Below are positions 51,027 to 60,479 of a DNA stretch of 64,000 nt, in pieces. Made by a program: the position numbers and the translations under genes. This DNA comes from Macrothele yani. Lineage: Eukaryota; Arthropoda; Arachnida; Araneae; Macrothelidae. Each line of letters opens with the position of its first letter. Within the stretch, counting starts at the first letter, position 1. The stretch spans positions 16,417,515-16,481,514 of the forward strand of contig CM077007.1 in NCBI GenBank assembly GCA_039090855.1, written 5' to 3'. The notes below the pieces were generated by a model that was given only the letters and a program-made list of their open reading frames with translations, had not been told where the DNA came from and ran no database searches.

Positions 51027-53149
51027 CAAAGGGCATTCTGAAAGTAATGCCTCGTCCCTCATAAGATTTTTATTTGTAGCAGCAAAAATGTGAAACTTGG
51101 TGGCAAAATACTTGGACATACTGCTAATATTGCTACTCTATTCAAAGTATTGCCCATCACTTTCATAATATTTTTGCCATATTTGAACCAATTGGTAAAA
51201 TCCATTTCGGAAAAATTCCTGAGGCTGTTGTTTCGCCCATGACTTCACAGCCAGCTTAACGCCTGTGACATCGTCGAAACGTTCCCCACGAAGGGTGTTT
51301 TTCAAAGGAGCAAACAGGAAGAAGTATAAAGGAGCCAAATCTGCACTGTAGGGAGGTTGAGGCATCACCGTCTACCACATTTCGGCAATAGTTTGTGAAG
51401 TCTCCATTGAGGTGTGGAGACGTGCGTTATCATGATGTAAAGCAACACTATAAAGTGGAATGTCACGTCTTTTCCTTCTGATAGCTTCCTTTAGCTTCTT
51501 CAATGTCTGTACATTGTGAGCACTGTTTATTGTTGCCCCGGTAAGGGAAATCAGTCCAAATGACACCACGTTTGTTCCAGAAAATTGTCACCATGACCTT
51601 CCCTGCGAAACGAGTTGTTTTCACCTTTTACTGTCGAAGTGAAGATGTACGGTGCCATTCCACTTAGGCACGTTTTGTTTCTGGGTCATGAAAGAACACC
51701 CAGGTTTCGTCCCCTGTTACAACATTAGATAAAAACACCTCACTCTCCCTCTCATAACAGTCCAAGAGGTTCCATAAATTTGTACGTGCACGATCAAAGC
51801 ATTAACACATCATCTGTCAAAACCCATGGCTTGTACTGTGCTTTCACTTTATGCATATACTCATAACATCCAAGAGTGCACTCATGGTTTATCGTGTGCT
51901 TTTTACTGTTCTTGTAACATTTCTTGCGTTGTATCGTGTCTTCACATTGTGTACTTTATTTGGTCATCCCTGTGTATAATATGGTTCATCATGTCTTATT
52001 AATGTACCAGTTACATCTATTGCGTCGTACAGTGCTTTCATTTTGCGTTAATTCCTCTTGTCATCCTAGTTTTGCTCTGTGATCTTACTGTTCCTTCTGC
52101 ATTTTTTTCGTGCAATCCACGCTACCGTTGAATTGTGAATGCTAATGTCATCTCAGTGTATTTTCATACTTACTCGTGTACATTAATTACCTTCACCCCG
52201 CCTGTATTATGTTGCTTTGTTGCCCTAGTTAAATAACTTGCACAATTGTGCACGCTGTGTTTTTATCTCATGTATGTAATGTTTTACCTTCACGGCGGTG
52301 TTTGTGCTGTTCTTTTTCTAATTGTGTACTATTGTTTCGCCTGTGTTATCCTGTAAATCATGTTCAGCCAATGTCATGTGACACGATGTGTTTCTCTCTG
52401 TCACTTCTCCTGCAATTTTTATGCAATAAGCTTTGCTTGCAGGATTTGTTATTCATCCTCATTGTCATTGCAGTGTATATACCATCATGTTTTAACAGTT
52501 TGTATTATTTCCCAGTGTGACGCCCAACGCTGTACGTCTCCCTCTTATGTTTTCTTATGATGAATAATAATAAAGCGATTTTGAAACCAAGAGGTTCCAG
52601 CACATGTCCACCCTTTGCTCACGTTGTTCACGGGTTAGGTTTCTTGGGATCCACTTTGAACAAATGTTTCTGTAGCCCAGATCCCTAATTAATGTTTCCA
52701 TAGCACTATGACCACAATGAATTGCATCACACACAACTCCTGGATTGTGACACGACGATCAGCTGTGATGAGGTCCTTCACTCGTTGCCTGTTGGCATCT
52801 GTCATTGCAGCTGCGTGTCTTCCACTGCGTTGTTTGCCCAACAATGAACTTTCACCCTCTCGAAACCTCTTCATCAATCTTCAGGCATTACTAATATAGA
52901 TTGTGGCAGCTCCATACACCGCCAGGAGTCCTCTGTGGATTTCTGGTGCCTCACATCCCTCTTTTTCCAGGAATTCAATTACGGCTCGCTGCTTTTCTCT
53001 GTCATGAACGATCTTCATTTCTGATTCTGAAAAAAAAGGGTTCCAAGATTGGTACCATATCATAGCTCATGTCCGTGCAGTTTCATTAAAACCACTTCAA
53101 AATTTCAAATGTTATTAAGGATGAGGCATTACTTTCAGGATGCCCCTTG
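51027..53149 (-). pseudogene. mariner transposon, split by a polyadenylated retro-insert
   Basis: The inverted ends read CAAAGGGCATTCTGAAAGTA on the left and, inwards, CAAGGGGCATCCTGAAAGTA on the right, with TA at 51025-51026 and 53150-53151. Without the 825-bp insert it is 1298 bp, normal for mariner. The minus strand starts near MKIVHDREKQRAVIEFLEKE, shows the helix-turn-helix ATIYISNA region, then after the insert a block with VVTGDETWVFFHDPETKRA (first Asp, about 51700), LHHDNARLHTSMETSQTI (second, about 51410) and PPYSADLAPLYFFLFAPLKN (third, about 51330). Stops and the insert make it inactive. Confidence 0.9.
51775..52586 (+). mobile_element. polyadenylated retro-insert with 13-bp target duplication, origin unknown
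   Basis: CCAAGAGGTTCCA occurs at 51762-51774 and again at 52587-52599. The 812 bp between them are foreign to the mariner. The right end carries AATAATAATAAAGCGATTTT, with an AATAAA polyadenylation signal about 12 bp before the duplication, which gives the plus orientation. The body is T-rich, with repeated TGTRYTGTGCTTTCA-like phrases. It could be a LINE 3' UTR or a processed transcript; no reverse transcriptase text is present. The longest frame is 90 codons (52248-52520) and looks like chance hydrophobic coding. Confidence 0.75.
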
Positions 53150-53151
53150 TA

Positions 53152-53618
53152 CATCAGTAGAGTGTGACTAATATACGGACGACTACACAACGGACAGAGC
53201 GAAACAGAGACTCATGACCAAAGAACTCGTCGCCAGGTAAGAAGAATACTTGAAGATACCAGATGAATGAAGACAGGAAGAGGAAGATGACTCCGACGCA
53301 GAGACATCACCACAGCGCCCGCCCAGTGCGTAACATATTTCAGTGTAATTACTATTTTTCATTGTCTCAGTTCATCTTTGTGAGAGGTCTCATGAAAATA
53401 AAGGATTCATTTCCCAGATCCATGAGAACCTCAGTGTAAATTTAACATGCATGTATCATTTTAGCCTAGACACAATAAAGGACATGTGGTCCCCATTAGT
53501 TTCGTGATGGCCAATAAACTTCCTACCCAGTTGCAATTTAGAATCCCTGCCCATTAACACGTCGCACGTATAGGCATTGGTAAGGGGGCGGGAAGCAGTG
53601 GTACAGCGGGGGCAATGT
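53152..53618. other. unassigned stretch
   Basis: No element or gene was recognised between the mariner and the TRIM-like element. Confidence 0.35.
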
Positions 53619-53654
53619 AAGCTTATAACGAAGTAAATGTCTCCGTCATTTTTG

Positions 53655-53726
53655 GTCTACGCCGGGATTCGAACCCGAGGCCGCTTATTCCGGAACAAGT
53701 CGCTCTACCAACTGAGCTATGCAGAC
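53655..53726 (-). other. tRNA-like sequence in 3' LTR of TRIM copy 3
   Basis: Minus-strand features are acceptor GTCTGCA with CGTAGAC, A box TAGCTCAGTTGG, D arm GCTC/GAGC, perfect B box GGTTCGAATCC and T stem CGGG/CCCG. The anticodon arm pairs CTTGT with ATAAG, leaving the 6-nt loop TCCGGA, so it is not a standard tRNA. Internal promoter boxes are intact and at tRNA spacing. Confidence 0.85.
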
Positions 53727-54075
53727 GTTTGTTCTGATTGCTATGTGCCTTTATGTCGTGTGCGTCCTGCTGGCAGGTACGTCACATCTCCCCCCCGAAA
53801 GAGGGCCGGGGCGTGGCCCACGGGTCAGCCGTGACCATGAATCGTTGCAGGCAGCCATCCACTGTAGAACTGCACTTGAGAACTCCCAGTCAATCTGCTG
53901 TGTGGAATGCAACATCACACATTTTTATTTTTCGAAGCGCTGCAGATGGGATTCTCTGATTTTTCCTGTCTCGCGGTGTGGAAATAACATCACACCATTG
54001 CGAGATTTCGAACGGTCGGGTCATCCGGATAGTTCGGGCGCCATTATAACGAAGTAAATTTCTCCGTCATTTTTG

Positions 54076-54147
54076 GTCTACGCCGGGATTCGAACCCGAG
54101 GCCGCTTATTCCGGAACAAGTCGCTCTACCAACTGAGCTACGCAGAC
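54076..54147 (-). other. tRNA-like sequence in 5' LTR of TRIM copy 3
   Basis: It is identical to its partner except for one position in the acceptor arm (GTCTGCG here), which improves the acceptor pairing. A and B boxes are intact. In this position a pol III start would lie inside the 5' LTR, upstream of the primer-binding site. Confidence 0.85.
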
Positions 54148-54214
54148 GTTTGTTCTGATTGCTATGTGCCTTTATGTCGTGTGCGTCCTGCTGGCAGGTA
54201 CGTCACAAGCTAAC

Positions 54215-55640
54215 CGGTCCCCCGACCGATCCTGTACGGGTGAAGACCCGTCGGATCCTGGCAGGATTTCTCTCGAACGCCTTCGACATAAAAATTTTGA
54301 GAGAGTTCAATTTACCTTGCAGTCGGCATTTTGACGGCGCAGGAAGAAGTCTTTTGATGGTTACACAACGGACATACACTCTAATCTAATGACAGGAGCA
54401 CAGTGCACTTACAGCCATGATAACTTCCATCAACTTAGAGGTTACAAACGGCCATAGGTCATACGACCTTCTTCTTCCGGCCTCACGTCATCCGTCTTTT
54501 TCTTCCGGCCTCACGACATCCATTTCATTACCTGCAACCCAACAATGCAAAAGACAGGGGCGGATTGGATCGGCCAAACAAGATCTGGAATTTTAGTCTT
54601 TCGGTCCACTACAAAAACACACACAGCTACAGGGGAACACTTCATAAATTCCCTCATGAAAAAATTCTGTTAGATGAAAAAGAAATGTGCATTGTACAAC
54701 AAAATCAGTCTTGAGAAAATGTTAACAATTTAAGGGTAAAAAAATTTTAAATATCCACTTGTAATATTTGCCAGTCTCCAGGTCACAAAAAATATTTGTA
54801 AATATGTATGTAAATATTCATTCCCCATGTGGAATTTTTTTGTTCACGCCATTTTCGGGCAGAGTGGACGAAATCAGCATATTTAAGTGTGTTGCTCTCA
54901 GATACATGAGATTAGCCGCATTACTATACGCTTAATACATAAGTATTTGAAGTTTAATGTGTCTATCTAGTGTAGCGATGGGATTATTTCAAGGGCGCGT
55001 CATGCAGTGAAACACAAGCTTAAAGGTGAGGTTGGTAACCCCAGGTAGGGAAGATTAACTCGAAAATCCAATGGTGGAGCGGTTTTGAAGCTCCAAGAAA
55101 GAACAGGCACTTTATACTTTTGAAGTGAAAGCGAGAGAGACCACGCCTTAGTTTTGGAAAGAGCGGTTGGGTCTTGGAGTTGACGTTGGACACGATTTGT
55201 TTCCGGAGAGCTATTGGTATTGCGTCGTGTAGCTGCAGCGGCGATTTACGGGAAGCACAAAGTTCGGGTCTATTGTTGATAGAACGGACGGAAACGTAGT
55301 CAATTAAGCATTTCATTAAGCTACCCTTCGTGAGGTCTCCAGCCATAACATTTTAGCGAAATAAACTCTTTGTCTTTATTATTGTTGAAATAGGACCTGA
55401 ATTCTATTTGTTTTCAAGTGCTTGTTGTTCTACTATGGAACGAACCAAAATACAATTATGTGACGACTCTCGCCGGATCGCGGCTATGTTCACAAACAGC
55501 CAGAAAGGAGCGAGAGACGTTACACCACTCATGATTGAATGTTACACCACTCATGATTGAATGTTACACCAATCATAATTGAATGTAGCATTAAGCCAAG
55601 TTCTAAACGGGGTGCTGTGCCCCATAATTATATTTCTTTG
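54215..55640. other. mostly unassigned; possible LTR remnant 54973-55523
   Basis: TGTAGCGATGGG at about 54973 and GACGTTACA at about 55523 could be the ends of an old LTR; AATAAACTC with TATTATTG at about 55360-55385 would be its polyadenylation region. No target duplication supports this. From 55515 to 55600 a 21-22 bp phrase TGTTACACCACTCATGATTG is repeated three times. The 108-codon minus-strand frame at 55346-55020 has no known motif. Confidence 0.3.
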
Positions 55641-55649
55641 AAAAAGTTA

Positions 55650-57048
55650 CACTGCTGGCAACCCAAAATGCAACACCAAGAAGGAAGCATCCGATTGGCC
55701 TGAAATTCGCAGCATGCGTCGCCCGCGAGAGGACATGCAAACGATTAGCATTGCAGGGCATATGCAAATCATGTGCGCCCGGCACGCCACCGAGAAGCAC
55801 TATAAGAAGGGTGCACAGAAGGCGGGGTGTAAGTAGTGGAAGTGTGTTGTGCTGCCGGACCTGTGCGTGAAAAGCTTCCTGATGCCTCGTCGCAGAATAC
55901 GGCAGACATTTCAGCACGTTTCGGGGTTCGACAGAGGACGAATAGCGGCTTATCGCGACAGCGGTTCATCGTACCGAGACATCGGCGCCCGTTTGGGACG
56001 ACATCCAGCAACAGTGAGGCGAGCATGGATTCAGTGGGTGCAGGAGGGACGGACGGACCCACGTGAGCGATTGCCGCAGCCACGGCACACCACCGAACGA
56101 GAGGACCGGCATGATTAGCGGCGGGCATTGACGGCTCGCACCGCCACATCACGAACGTTAGCGCAGGAATTAGGGTGTGTTACGCAACAGCCTGTGGTAG
56201 CACGTACCGTTCGACGTCGTCTGCCGGAGCGGGGACTTGTCGCACGGCGCCCATTGCTCCGATTACAATTGACGTTACACCACCGGCGAGTGCGGCAGTG
56301 GGCCGTTGAACGCCGCACTTGAACTACGGAATGGTACGACATTGCCTTCTCCGACGAATCGCGCTTCTGCGTGCGATTGTCGGATCCGCGTGTGGCGGCA
56401 CCGCAGCGAGAGACTCTATGACGCTTGCATTTTGCATCGCCATACCGGTCCGTCGCCTGGCGTAATGGTTTGGAGCACAATTAGATATGACACCCGCACC
56501 CCTCTGGTACGCATCGCCGGTACACTTAACAGCCACCGCTGAATCTTCGACATTTTTGAGCCTGTAGTCCTCCCTTACCTGCAGGACCTGCCAGCGGCCA
56601 CGTTTCAACAGGACAATGCGCGACCGCACGTGGCATGCATCGTGCAACAATTCTTCACGGCCCACCAGGTGTCACTGCTTCCGTGGCCCGCCTATTCTCC
56701 TGATATGTCGCACATCGAACACGTGTGGTCGCTGATCGGCAACCTAGTGGCCCGACAAGCACCACCCGAGGCTACGACTGATGAACTGTGGCAAACGTGT
56801 GGAAGCAGCCTGGACCGACATACCCCAAGCCCACATCCAAAGCCTCTTTCGTTCGATGCCGCGGCGTGCAGCGGCCGTTATCGCCAGCCATGGGGGCCAC
56901 ACGAACTATTGATGTCTGCGTGTTCCGCAAGTCGCACGGGCCTGTAAGCTCAATCGTTTCATCTTCGAATCTGTTGTTATGTGTCCAATAAATCTGGCTT
57001 TACTGTCTCGTGTCCTTCTTGGTGTTGCATTTTGGGTGGCCAGCAGTG
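55650..57048 (+). pseudogene. Tc1-like transposon, inactivated by stops
   Basis: The ends begin CACTGCTGGCAACCCAAAAT and, inwards, CACTGCTGGCCACCCAAAAT, with TA at 55648-55649 and 57049-57050. Length is 1399 bp. The plus-strand transposase starts at about 55882, MPRRRIRQTFQHVSGFDRGR, with helix-turn-helix SYRDIGARLGRHPATVRRAW. It stops at TAG 56116-56118, again at a TGA near 56321, shifts frame near 56390 and has a TGA near 56540. Core blocks are IAFSDESRFCVRLSD (first Asp), TFQQDNARPHVACIVQQ (second Asp, about 56605-56655) and YSPDMSHIEHVWSLIGN (Glu), with 34 residues between. Stops of TGA type are what CpG decay of CGA would give. Confidence 0.92.
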
Positions 57049-57050
57049 TA

Positions 57051-57688
57051 GTTAAAGTGTACCAAAAGTCTCTTAACGACCCAATTTCCAACTAAAAAAC
57101 CGCAAAGATCATTCTGAAAGTTAAAATATGCACATGCCACGTAGCAGTTCATTTAATTTTTTTGCATTTATTTGGTCACTGCATGATCACCTATTGCTCA
57201 ATGGTGCTGGTAACTCCTCCTTGAGTAGACGCCTTTTATAAGTCTACCCATTATTTTGACCCATGACCAACTATTGCGACTCATGGAACCCGCACTAGTT
57301 CATGTAAATATGAGTGACACACGGATGTTTAGGAATACCTGGTTAAACCTTTTTCCTGAGATAAATGTGAGTGAATCACAAATTTTTTGAGACACCTGTG
57401 CCGGAGAATCGCTTTGTGCTCTGTGTCAATCTGTGGAAAAGGCGGTGCGGATGGTGGACATTCACAATGGATTCTAGTTTTCCTTTCAAGACTACAAAAG
57501 GAGTGTAGGGCACACCAATGACCCTAGGCTACAAGTCCGACGACCAACGTCTAACAGTAGTTCACTTAATTAATTTATAACAGCGTGCTTGACCCTTGGT
57601 CCATTTTGTCCGTTTTTACTATTCTAACACAAGGGGTGTTTCAACATCCATGCATTCTGGTGTTCAAATTCCTCTATTTTAACCGAAA
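57051..57688. other. unassigned stretch between two Tc1 elements
   Basis: I see no gene, terminal repeat or tRNA-like box. Confidence 0.4.
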
Positions 57689-57690
57689 TA

Positions 57691-58921
57691 CACTGTCGAG
57701 TCACATTATTGTGACCACCTCCTAGTTTTGACGTCAACAGTGCGTAGCAAATTAAAGAAGGCACGTGTCGTGAGCTGGCTTGGACGGTATATAAGGTGTG
57801 CATTCTCTATATCCTCTCAGGCAATCTGAAAACATATAATAGTTGCTGTCATGGATAAAAGGAGTGATATATCAGATTTGCAAAAAGGGATGATTATCGG
57901 CTTCCGGGCCAAAGGTGGCAGTATTTCTGAAACTGCGCAGTTTGTGAACTGTTCGCGTGCTGCTGTGGTTAAAGTGTATCGTGATTGGAGAAATGGCACT
58001 ATTGCAAATAAGCGACGTAGAAACTTCGGAGCACCACGTGCCATTAATGTGAGAGGTGAACGTCGGATTCGAAGGTGCGGGAAGGCCGATCGACATGCTA
58101 CAGTGGATCAACTCACTGGCCGAATGAACCAGCGGGCTACCGGAAATGTGTCTAGAACAACAGTTCAGCAAACCCTGCTGCGTATAGGGCTCCGATGCAG
58201 ATGGACGGTCACTGCACCTATGCTAACGAAGGTGCATCGGCAGAAAAGGCTTACATTTGCACGGCAGTATTGGAATGGGATCTCTGCTGATTAGCAAAGG
58301 ATTGCCTTCTCCGATGAGTCACGTTTTCTGCTTCATGGAACGGATGAACGTTGGCGTATAAGGTGAGAAACATCGGAGAACAATCACTCTTCAACCATTG
58401 TTGGCAGAACATAAGCTGGTGGGGGCAGCGTTATGGTCTGGGTAGTGTTTTCGTTACGTTCTCTAGGCCCACGTATACCTATGAAAGGCGCTACGGACCG
58501 AATTCGTTATGAATCCATCTTGCAGACCACGTACACCCATACATACTGATTGTCTTCCCTGAGGCGGATGGGATCTTCCAGAACGACCATGCAACGTGTC
58601 ACACAGCTAGAAATGTCAGAGAATGGTTGGAAAAGCACGATGAAGACTTTAAAGTACTTCCCTGGCACCCTTATTCCCCAGACTTAAACCCAATTGAGCA
58701 TCTGTGGGACTACCTCGATCGTGTTGTTCGCTCTATGGATCCTCCACCATGCACCCTCCAGCAGCCGTCAGATGCACTGCTGTCAGCATGGCTCCACATA
58801 ACTGTGAACACCTTTCAGCACCTTATTGAGTAATTCTCAGCCCGTCTAGCTGCTGTCCGCGCTGCATACGGCGGTTACTCTGGATATTAGCTGGTGGTCA
58901 CAATAATGTGACTCGACCGCG
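57691..58921 (+). pseudogene. Tc1-like transposon with DD(36)E spacing, inactivated
   Basis: The inverted ends begin CACTGTCGAGTCACATTATT and, inwards, CGCGGTCGAGTCACATTATT, flanked by TA at 57689-57690 and 58922-58923. Length is 1231 bp. The plus-strand frame starts at 57851, MDKRSDISDLQKGMIIGFRA, with helix-turn-helix ETAQFVNCSRAAVVKVYRDW, and runs 147 codons to a TAG (58292-58294). After it come IAFSDESRFLLHGTDERW (first Asp), further stops, QNDHATCHTARNVREWLE (second Asp, about 58575-58640) and SPDLNPIEHLWDYLDR (Glu, about 58675). I count 36 residues between the last two, matching the DD36E subgroup. A TATATAAGG box lies at about 57790. Confidence 0.92.
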
Positions 58922-58987
58922 TATATGTCTTGTAGCCCAGATATTTATCTTCATCCTGTGGTATATTAAGAACAGTTCTTTATTTAA

Positions 58988-59110
58988 ATAGTATAACTTT
59001 ACTAGTGATCCGAAATTTCTTGGCGCAGAATAGAAATTAAAGTTTTCATCGGAAACTTTGTTTTCTATTCTACGCCAAGAAATTTCGGATCACTAGTATA
59101 GTTATATTAT
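58988..59110. repeat. inverted repeat with ~60-bp arms
   Basis: Arms 58988-59047 and 59052-59110 are reverse complements with a few mismatches around a 4-bp loop (ATCG). The core ACTAGTGATCCGAAATTTCT pairs without error. It lies just outside the Tc1 element and is not one of its ends. Confidence 0.92.
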
Positions 59111-60475
59111 TAAAGCAGAATTGGTGTATTTTTCCTTGTTATTAATTACAGTTCTTTTTTTTTTTTGAGGGCTGTTTCTCAACAGGGGCTTCATTTACAT
59201 CATGTAATAAAATTTAATATTGAACATGTAAGGCTGACATGCTCCCACGCATTATTTCTTTGTTCAGCTACAATGGCAAAGGCGCATGCCTATAGCACAC
59301 TAATGGTAGAACTGGAAAACAATATAAGGTATCGGCTGATCTCATAAGAATACAATTTTTAGATATAGTTTTGTCCGTTTTACTTTTAAATTCGAAAAAC
59401 ATGCACGAATGGAATAGATAAGGAAAAACTTCAGGATCTTCAGCAAAGGCAGCCCTTTTAGTGATATAGTCTGGATTTTTAAAAAGCGAAAATGGTCTTA
59501 TTAAGGATACTGATTAATAACATGTAAAGAAAAATGCAGAAAAGGCATAAACACCTGATTCACTGGAAACAAAAATGCAGAAAAGCAAGAAAAATGAATT
59601 AGCATCACAAAAAGGAAAACTTTAATAAGGATAACTGAAACTAAGAGAACATCTGGACATAATTATATCCCGACGAAAAATTCATAAAATGGAAAGAACC
59701 AACTGTTGTCAACAATACATTTGTGCTTTAACGGTGAAACGAAGCCGCTACGTTTTTGCAGATAAGCACATTTGTGAAATATTTATAGGTAAAGGTATTC
59801 TGACAGTTTTTGGAGCCATGTTACATTTTTATTATTTAATTTGTTTTCATCTGATAATTAATTAAATGGGTTTCTCATCCTTCTTGAGATTTAATTAAAC
59901 ATTTCAGAACTTTCTGAACATGTTGTACTTTATCTACGTAAAAAAATTGCACAACATTCTGTTTCTTGGTGCTGAAAATTTAATAAATTTGTAATTTTTT
60001 TCTTCTAACTACCTTTTAAGCCACCGTAATACGATTAACAGTAATCATGGGCACAACGCAAGAGAGGGAAACTCTATCAGTGAGTTGTTCTTCTGGAAAT
60101 AATAAGCTGCCGGCAAAAAAGAGACATTCCGATGAGTAAGAATCACGATCTTTTTTTTAACTATACTCATGATTTCTCACATCCTATTGCTACAAGAAAC
60201 AGAACTGTTTTCAGAAATGCTATTATTTAAAAATTCATAGTATTTGGACAAAGCACAAACATACATATACGCATATGTGTGTGTGTGCACTTGAACCACT
60301 GCTTCAAAACCTACATGACCCAAGGAAATTAGAAAATATTCGTTTGTATGCCCTGTGTCATGTGGTTAGAAAGACTCTCATCCAACAAATGTTTTTTTAT
60401 CTATAACAAGAAAGATGACACGTCTTTTGAATCCGTTCTGACGCAAAATAAATTTATCAAAGCTATACTAAGTCA
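59111..60475. other. unassigned AT-rich stretch
   Basis: It contains a T-run at about 59154-59166 and a short TG-repeat near 60276, but no feature that I can name. Confidence 0.45.
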
Positions 60476-60479
60476 ATGG

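Larger units (their letters stand above)
53624..54206 (-). mobile_element. TRIM-like miniature LTR retrotransposon with tRNA-like sequence in each LTR, copy 3 (best preserved)
   Basis: On the minus strand the order is 5' LTR (54045-54206), one base, primer-binding site TGGCGCCCGAAC (54032-54043), an internal part of about 259 bp, purine tract CGGGGGGGAGAT (53786-53797) and 3' LTR (53624-53785). Both LTRs are 162 bp, start GTGACGTACCTGCC, end CTTCGTTATA and differ at two positions by my count. AAGCT at 53619-53623 and 54207-54211 is a 5-bp target duplication. Each LTR carries a 72-nt tRNA-like module. No gag or pol is present, so proteins from an autonomous LTR element must have moved it. High LTR identity implies recent insertion. 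Confidence 0.93.

Noticed and set aside
52248..52520. A 90-codon hydrophobic membrane-protein-like frame
   Set aside because: It lies in the T-rich body of a retro-insert. T-rich codons give Phe, Leu, Ser and Cys by composition alone.
13619..54147. The tRNA-like sequences as functional tRNA-Arg genes
   Set aside because: The anticodon loop has six bases, and each copy lies at the same place within a terminal repeat flanked by LTR-type ends and a primer-binding site.
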